In this document: one piece after another, positions 7,176 to 10,851 of the stretch
Numbering within the stretch: position 1 is the first letter of the stretch
How the letters are laid out: each line of letters begins with the position of its first letter
NCBI GenBank assembly: GCA_030705745.1
Contig: JAUZPT010000063.1
Span: 1 to 10,851 of the forward strand
Reading direction: 5' to 3'
Length of the DNA stretch: 10,851 bases
Origin: Bacillota bacterium
Lineage (GTDB): Bacteria; Bacillota; Bacilli; Bacillales; Cytobacillaceae
The notes under the pieces: generated by a model
The model's database searches: none
Seen by the model: only the letters and a program-made list of their open reading frames with translations
What the model was told of the DNA's origin: nothing
Program-made: the position numbers and the translations under genes

Positions 7176-8165
7176 ATGTCATTCACCTTTTCTGTCCGAA
7201 AAAATCGGATTGTCAATTTAATCATCAATGATCATTCGATCCGTTTTTTGGAATTGAAGCAGGCCCATCCACCAATTGCTCAAAGGTGGGGAGAACGTCT
7301 TTTACCGCCTGGAATTATTCATGACGGAAAAATTGTCGATATAGAGTCGTTGATAAATATATTGGAAGAACTGCTTGACGAATGGAAATTACGAAAACGT
7401 GTTGTGCGATTTTTAGTCCCTGACCCACTAGTCATTATTCGAAAGGTAACGATTTCTGCAGATATTAAGGAAGACGAAATTAAAAATCATCTATATTTGG
7501 AAATTGGTACTAGCATTCACCTTCCCTTTGATGAACCTGTCTTTGACACCTTTCTCATACAGAAAAGTGAAAATCAAAAAGAAGTTTTGCTTTTTGCCGC
7601 ACCTGAGAAATATGTTATGGAATACTCGGATTTATTTTCTGATCTGGGGCTTAACCCGATTGCTGCGGAAATTTCCCCTCTTGCTATATACCGCCTTTAC
7701 CACGAACTGGATATGCCACAACAAAATGAACAATTATTTGTTGTACAATTTGGATTAACGAGCGTAAATATGTGTATTTTCGATGAGAAGGTACCTTATT
7801 TTATGCGTCATTTTCCCCTGGATTTTAATTTGGATAAATGGGAACTTAAACGGATGGGATCTGTTGAAAATGAATATTACTATATTGGAGATGAAAGTGA
7901 GCTAAAGTTTCAGCTGAATGAGATTATAAAAGAAATGAACAAAATGTCCGATTTCTATCGCTACTCCCTTCAAAATGGAAAAAAAGAAATCACCAAAATT
8001 CTTTTATGCGGAGACCACCCAATGCTGAATTCTATATATGCCGAGCTATCTAATAGGTTTGACACTCCCATTCAAGAGATAGCTCTGGATGCTTCTCATA
8101 AAAGTGCTATATTACCATCTTCCTATCATTTGGCATTAGGTTTGGCACTAAAAGAGGTGAAATAA
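7176..8165 (+). CDS. pilM: Type IV pilus assembly protein PilM (actin-like, degenerate motifs)
   Basis: This 329-residue protein has no signal or membrane segment and would be the cytoplasmic member of the PilMNO connecting complex, binding the PilN N-terminal peptide. The order of elements is that of PilM: a phosphate-1-like strand pair (VNLIINDHSIRFLELK, 13-28), the region VVRFLVPDPLVIIRKVTISA (76-95), the 'HL.LEIGTSIHLPFDE' segment (105-120), a phosphate-2-like segment (FVVQFGLTSVNMCIF, 188-202) and an adenosine-type segment (ILLCGDHPMLNSI, 275-287). The residues that normally hold the nucleotide are altered: no glycine in phosphate-1, Gln191 where Asp is usual, and CGD in place of GG. AAGGAG lies 7 nt before the ATG. 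The stop codon overlaps the pilN ATG by one base. The call also rests on the adjacent pilN and pilO. Confidence 0.85.
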   Translation: MSFTFSVRKNRIVNLIINDHSIRFLELKQAHPPIAQRWGERLLPPGIIHDGKIVDIESLINILEELLDEWKLRKRVVRFLVPDPLVIIRKVTISADIKEDEIKNHLYLEIGTSIHLPFDEPVFDTFLIQKSENQKEVLLFAAPEKYVMEYSDLFSDLGLNPIAAEISPLAIYRLYHELDMPQQNEQLFVVQFGLTSVNMCIFDEKVPYFMRHFPLDFNLDKWELKRMGSVENEYYYIGDESELKFQLNEIIKEMNKMSDFYRYSLQNGKKEITKILLCGDHPMLNSIYAELSNRFDTPIQEIALDASHKSAILPSSYHLALGLALKEVK

Positions 8166-8794
8166 TGCTAGTTGAAATCAATCTTTTGCCAAAAAAGGAA
8201 GCGAAACCAATTGGCCTTCTGTTAATATTATCTGGCTTTTTCATTCTCATTTTGTTGGCAGTAATGTTCTTTTATATGAAAGGTATTTCGTATACGAATG
8301 AAATACAGTCGTTACAAAATGAAATTAACTTAACTCAAAAATCTTCTGCTCTTGAACAAAAAAAGGCAACTGTAATCGAATCATCCAGTTCTGTTGAACA
8401 ATTAAAAAAATCGATAGAGTGGGCAGAAAGTTACCCAATAAAAACGATTCCTCTTATGAGAAAGCTAACAGCTTTATTGCCTGAAAGAGGATTTATCCAG
8501 TCGTTTGCTTATGATGAAACAGGAACGATTAAAATAAGCGTCCAGTTTGATTCGGAAAGTGAAGCCGCTTTTTTCCTTAGCCGCCTGGATGAATCAAAGT
8601 GGTTTGATTCAGCAAGAATGACAAAACTGGCAGCGCAAACAATCAATGGGCCAATAACGACCGATGGTTCCCAAAGTAATACAAGCTATCTTCCTCGTTA
8701 TATAGGTGATTTTGATCTGAAAGTGAATAAGGTTACTTCCAAAACAGATAAAGCCGATAAGGAAACTGTTAAGGAAGGGGTCGAAGGAAAATGA
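8165..8794 (+). CDS. pilN: Type IV pilus assembly protein PilN
   Basis: This 209-residue bitopic membrane protein carries the hallmark N-terminal PilN peptide INLLPKK (5-11), which binds the PilM cleft in characterised systems. One transmembrane helix follows (about 16-38) and then a coiled-coil-like stretch (about 44-88). A small alpha/beta domain follows (about 96-155), with LTALLPERGFIQSFAYDE, TIKISVQF and FFLSRLDESKWFDSARM, consistent with the ferredoxin-like fold of PilN. The C-terminus is Lys/Asp/Glu-rich. Its start overlaps the pilM stop by one base (TAATG), and its ribosome binding site GAGGTGA lies within pilM, indicating coupled translation. A 4-bp ATGA overlap leads into pilO. Confidence 0.88.
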   Translation: MLVEINLLPKKEAKPIGLLLILSGFFILILLAVMFFYMKGISYTNEIQSLQNEINLTQKSSALEQKKATVIESSSSVEQLKKSIEWAESYPIKTIPLMRKLTALLPERGFIQSFAYDETGTIKISVQFDSESEAAFFLSRLDESKWFDSARMTKLAAQTINGPITTDGSQSNTSYLPRYIGDFDLKVNKVTSKTDKADKETVKEGVEGK

Positions 8795-9543
8795 GATTAC
8801 AGATAAGTAGGCGTGACCAAATTGTTTTTTCTTTCCTTTCGCTATTTTTCCTTTTAGGAATCGGAATGGCATACTTTTTATATTTACAGCCTTTAAGTAC
8901 ACAATTGGACCAGAAGCGGCAGAGTTTAACGATGGAACATAAATTGTTGGAAGTGGTACAAAGCAAAAATTCTGGTTTGCGAAGAAGTACTTTTGAAAAT
9001 ACAACAATGCTTCAACAAAAGCTTCCAGTCAAGCCGCTTACAGAACAATTGATTCTTGATGTCGAGAAAGCAGAAATAATTTCAAATAGTTCGATTAAAA
9101 GTATTGCTCTTTCAGATGAGAGCAGTACACAAGAAAATGCTGGTACTTCGACTGCAATTAATAACGCCTTCAATAATGCAGGGAATGGAAATATAGTGCC
9201 TTCACCCGATTCTTCAACTAACAAAACAGATGCAGGTGGGAATCTGCCAGCGGGAGTAAAAAAAATCACCTTAAATCTGAGCGTGGAATCTGCGGGTTAT
9301 GAGGATTTCGAGAAATTTGTAGAGACCATTGAAAATTCCCAGCGAATTTTCGTCGTTGAGTCAATAGATTATAGCGGTGCAAATGAAATTACTTCTTTAG
9401 ACGGGCAAATTACTCCCTTTACGTATAATTTGACAGTATCCGCATTTTATATGCCAGGATTAAAAGACTTACAAAAGGAAATACCAAAGCTTGAAACACC
9501 CGATCCTGCCAATAAGCAGACACCATTGACACAGTTCCCATAA
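8791..9543 (+). CDS. pilO: PilO-like type IV pilus assembly protein
   Basis: This 250-residue bitopic membrane protein has a short cytoplasmic N-terminus, one transmembrane helix (about 12-33) and a coiled-coil-like stretch (about 36-60), then a segment KPLTEQLILDVEKAEIISNSSI (81-102 region) typical of PilO. An Asn/Ser/Thr/Gly-rich linker (about 108-155) separates this from a second alpha/beta segment (about 156-221: KKITLNLSVESAGYEDFEKF, RIFVVESIDYSG, TYNLTVSAFYM). The segment FEKFVETIENSQRIFVVESI is the characteristic PilO ferredoxin-like pattern. The tail is Pro-rich. It would pair with PilN outside the membrane. It overlaps pilN by 4 bp and is the last gene of the operon, with a terminator 58 bp after its stop. 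PilO sequences diverge strongly, so the name depends partly on position. Confidence 0.82.
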   Translation: MRLQISRRDQIVFSFLSLFFLLGIGMAYFLYLQPLSTQLDQKRQSLTMEHKLLEVVQSKNSGLRRSTFENTTMLQQKLPVKPLTEQLILDVEKAEIISNSSIKSIALSDESSTQENAGTSTAINNAFNNAGNGNIVPSPDSSTNKTDAGGNLPAGVKKITLNLSVESAGYEDFEKFVETIENSQRIFVVESIDYSGANEITSLDGQITPFTYNLTVSAFYMPGLKDLQKEIPKLETPDPANKQTPLTQFP

Positions 9544-9601
9544 CTGGAGCAGCCGTAAAGGTATGCTTGGCAAAATAACGACTAATATGGCGAAATCATT
9601 C

Positions 9602-9637
9602 AATAACAAGACGACAAAAGTCTTGTTATTTTTTTTT
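9602..9637 (+). terminator. Rho-independent terminator of the pilus operon
   Basis: A perfect 11-bp stem, AATAACAAGAC (9602-9612) with GTCTTGTTATT (9620-9630), encloses a 7-nt loop and runs straight into an unbroken T tract ending at 9637. It separates the pilus operon from spoIIB. Confidence 0.93.
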
Positions 9638-9648
9638 GCAATTATGAT
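9621..9648 (+). promoter_or_regulatory. Weak candidate promoter for spoIIB
   Basis: TATGAT (9643-9648) is one mismatch from the sigma-A -10 consensus and lies 43 nt before the ATG at 9692. The nearest -35-like hexamer, TCTTGT (9621-9626), is poor and sits inside the terminator stem. A promoter is expected here because the gene follows a strong terminator, but the exact elements are uncertain. Confidence 0.25.
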
Positions 9649-9674
9649 AGGATGAAACCAATCAATGGTTCAAG

Positions 9675-9684
9675 AAAGGGGAGG
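9675..9684 (+). promoter_or_regulatory. Ribosome binding site that fixes the spoIIB start
   Basis: AAAGGGGAGG lies 7 nt before the ATG at 9692. An in-frame ATG at 9665 lies upstream and would place this sequence inside the gene as the codons for QERGG, so 9692 is the start. Confidence 0.85.
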
Positions 9685-9691
9685 ACGGAAT

Positions 9692-10735
9692 ATGGACAAG
9701 TATAAGAACGGCAGAACGATTACGATTAAATTGAACGGAACAGAGAAAATCTATCCGGAACCCCAAGTGAATGGCTATGAGGATGATTTATATACAAACA
9801 ATAACGATATTGAAGCTTTTGACGACGAACAAAGCTATGTCGAGACAGCTGCTGCAGAAGAAAAAGCGGAAGAAAGTTTTGACTGGATTCTTCCTGAAAA
9901 TACAGATAATGATCTAAGTGAATATAAAATAGTAAAACCGGAAACAAAACAGAAGCTTCAAAAGCCGAGTTACTCTTTTGATAAGAAAAAAAATGATGCT
10001 TACAAGTCAATTGTTTTTGCAGTCCTTATAGCTGTTTTAGTAGGAATAAGTTTTGGATTCATCATGTTAAAACTGGTCATTTCTGACCATCCTACTAAGC
10101 AAGCAAATACAGCTGTAATAGAAGATAATCATTCAGTTCCTTTAGAGCAAAATAAAAATAGTAATGTAAAATTAAAGCCTTTTTCCACCTTTGTCATCCA
10201 GGAGGGAGTATATTCTTCAAAAGAATCAGCAGGACAAGCTGCCAGTATAGCGACTGCGAAAGGTGTACCCGCTCAAGTGATGCAAATCGACGGAAAAGAA
10301 TATTTGTTTTTAGGCACAGATGTTAATAAGGAGCATGCCAAATCGATAGGCAGCGAATATGTGAAGAAGGGCTTAAAAATATATGCAAAGCAAATAACAA
10401 TCCCAGAAAAAACACTACAAAACGTAACCAACGATGAGCAGCATCTTTTTGAGAGGAATTTTTCAATTTATTCGGATATAGCGGGTGCTGCAGCCAGTGC
10501 GTTGAATAATGAAGTTCCGTCGAAAGAGGCTATTAAACGAATAACTGATTTTTCAACTGAATTTTCAAAGATTGATAAAATGAATTTTAAAAACAGCAGT
10601 ATTAAACAGTTAGGAAAAGAGCTTTTAATGGCTTCACAAGAGATGGTCTCTTATCGAAATGTGAACGACCGGGAAATTGCAATAAAATCCCAACAACATT
10701 TATTGAAATTTTTAACGATTTATAACTCCATTTAG
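9692..10735 (+). CDS. spoIIB: SpoIIB-like sporulation protein with SPOR domain
   Basis: This is a 347-residue bitopic membrane protein. The N-terminal cytoplasmic part (1-104) is acidic and low in complexity. It opens with TITIKLNGTEKIYPEPQ, resembling the VTINGKE-type opening of SpoIIB, and contains SFDWILPENTDND (62-74). One transmembrane helix follows (about 105-129). A SPOR-type peptidoglycan-binding domain (about 164-235: FSTFVIQEGVYSSKESAG, QVMQIDGKEYLFLGTD, KKGLKIYAKQITI) is followed by a helical C-terminal region. In B. subtilis, SpoIIB localises to the sporulation septum and helps septal peptidoglycan thinning and engulfment. It lies next to comC in B. subtilis, as here. It is transcribed apart from the pilus operon because a terminator precedes it. 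The start at 9692 is set by the ribosome binding site; starting at 9665 would add nine residues. Confidence 0.88.
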   Translation: MDKYKNGRTITIKLNGTEKIYPEPQVNGYEDDLYTNNNDIEAFDDEQSYVETAAAEEKAEESFDWILPENTDNDLSEYKIVKPETKQKLQKPSYSFDKKKNDAYKSIVFAVLIAVLVGISFGFIMLKLVISDHPTKQANTAVIEDNHSVPLEQNKNSNVKLKPFSTFVIQEGVYSSKESAGQAASIATAKGVPAQVMQIDGKEYLFLGTDVNKEHAKSIGSEYVKKGLKIYAKQITIPEKTLQNVTNDEQHLFERNFSIYSDIAGAAASALNNEVPSKEAIKRITDFSTEFSKIDKMNFKNSSIKQLGKELLMASQEMVSYRNVNDREIAIKSQQHLLKFLTIYNSI

Positions 10736-10770
10736 TTTCGACAATATCCACTTTTATTTTCCGGGAAATG

Positions 10771-10803
10771 AAAGCCTTTCGAACTGATTAGGCTTTTTTT
10801 TTT
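10771..10803 (+). terminator. Rho-independent terminator after spoIIB
   Basis: A 7-bp stem, AAAGCCT (10771-10777) with AGGCTTT (10790-10796), with a 12-nt loop is followed by an uninterrupted T run to 10803. It lies 35 bp after the spoIIB stop, so spoIIB appears to be a single-gene unit. Confidence 0.85.
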
Positions 10804-10851
10804 ATATAGTAATGTATATTCCGACAATATTTTTCAAACTTTAACAGAGAT

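Noticed and set aside
8609..9007. Antisense open frame (132 codons) over the pilN-pilO junction
   Set aside because: It overlaps two coding genes with coupled starts, has no ribosome binding site I can support and no family resemblance.
9665..9691. ATG at 9665 as the spoIIB start
   Set aside because: The strong ribosome binding site at 9675-9684 would then be inside the gene, and no such site precedes 9665.
1..10851. CRISPR arrays, tRNA or rRNA genes, insertion sequences, phage or toxin-antitoxin genes
   Set aside because: No spaced repeats, transposase motifs, terminal inverted repeats or structural RNA patterns were seen; the window is nearly fully occupied by co-directional pilus and sporulation genes.

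Overview
The window is one long, co-directional gene block on the + strand of an AT-rich, endospore-forming Gram-positive bacterium, most likely a member of the Bacillaceae. The reasons are strong GGAGG-type ribosome binding sites, a ComC-type prepilin peptidase next to a SpoIIB-like SPOR-domain sporulation protein, and two hairpin-plus-T-tract terminators. In Bacillus subtilis, comC lies directly upstream of spoIIB (folC-comC-spoIIB-maf). Here the same spot holds a complete-looking type IV pilus (T4P) assembly operon with the peptidase embedded in it.

Layout: the 3' part of a probable PRC-barrel-like protein (2-385); a secreted or membrane-anchored VanW-family protein with a degenerate core (404-1762); the extension ATPase PilB with a c-di-GMP-type MshEN domain (1819-3480); the retraction ATPase PilT (3491-4531); the platform protein PilC (4533-5747); a 126-bp gap with a likely pilin promoter; the major prepilin PilA (5874-6356); the prepilin peptidase PilD/ComC (6399-7151); the alignment proteins PilM (7176-8165), PilN (8165-8794) and PilO (8791-9543), which overlap one another by 1 and 4 bp; an intrinsic terminator (9602-9637); a spoIIB-like gene (9692-10735); and a second terminator (10771-10803). 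No stretch over 300 bp lacks a gene. I see no tRNA, rRNA, CRISPR, insertion sequence or phage material.

How the genes work together: PilD would cleave the PilA leader. PilB would drive pilus assembly through the PilC platform, and PilT would drive disassembly. PilM (cytoplasmic), PilN and PilO (bitopic) would form the connecting ring below the cell wall. No secretin or PilP is present, as expected for a cell with no outer membrane. SpoIIB is a separate transcription unit for septal peptidoglycan thinning during engulfment.

This is a recognisable system rather than a wholly new one. The points most worth a second look are the VanW-like protein that lacks the family's GGGxCQ signature, the PilM whose actin-type nucleotide motifs are eroded, the paired c-di-GMP motifs in PilB, the single prepilin with Leu at mature position 1, and the siting of a full pilus operon at the B. 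subtilis comC position.
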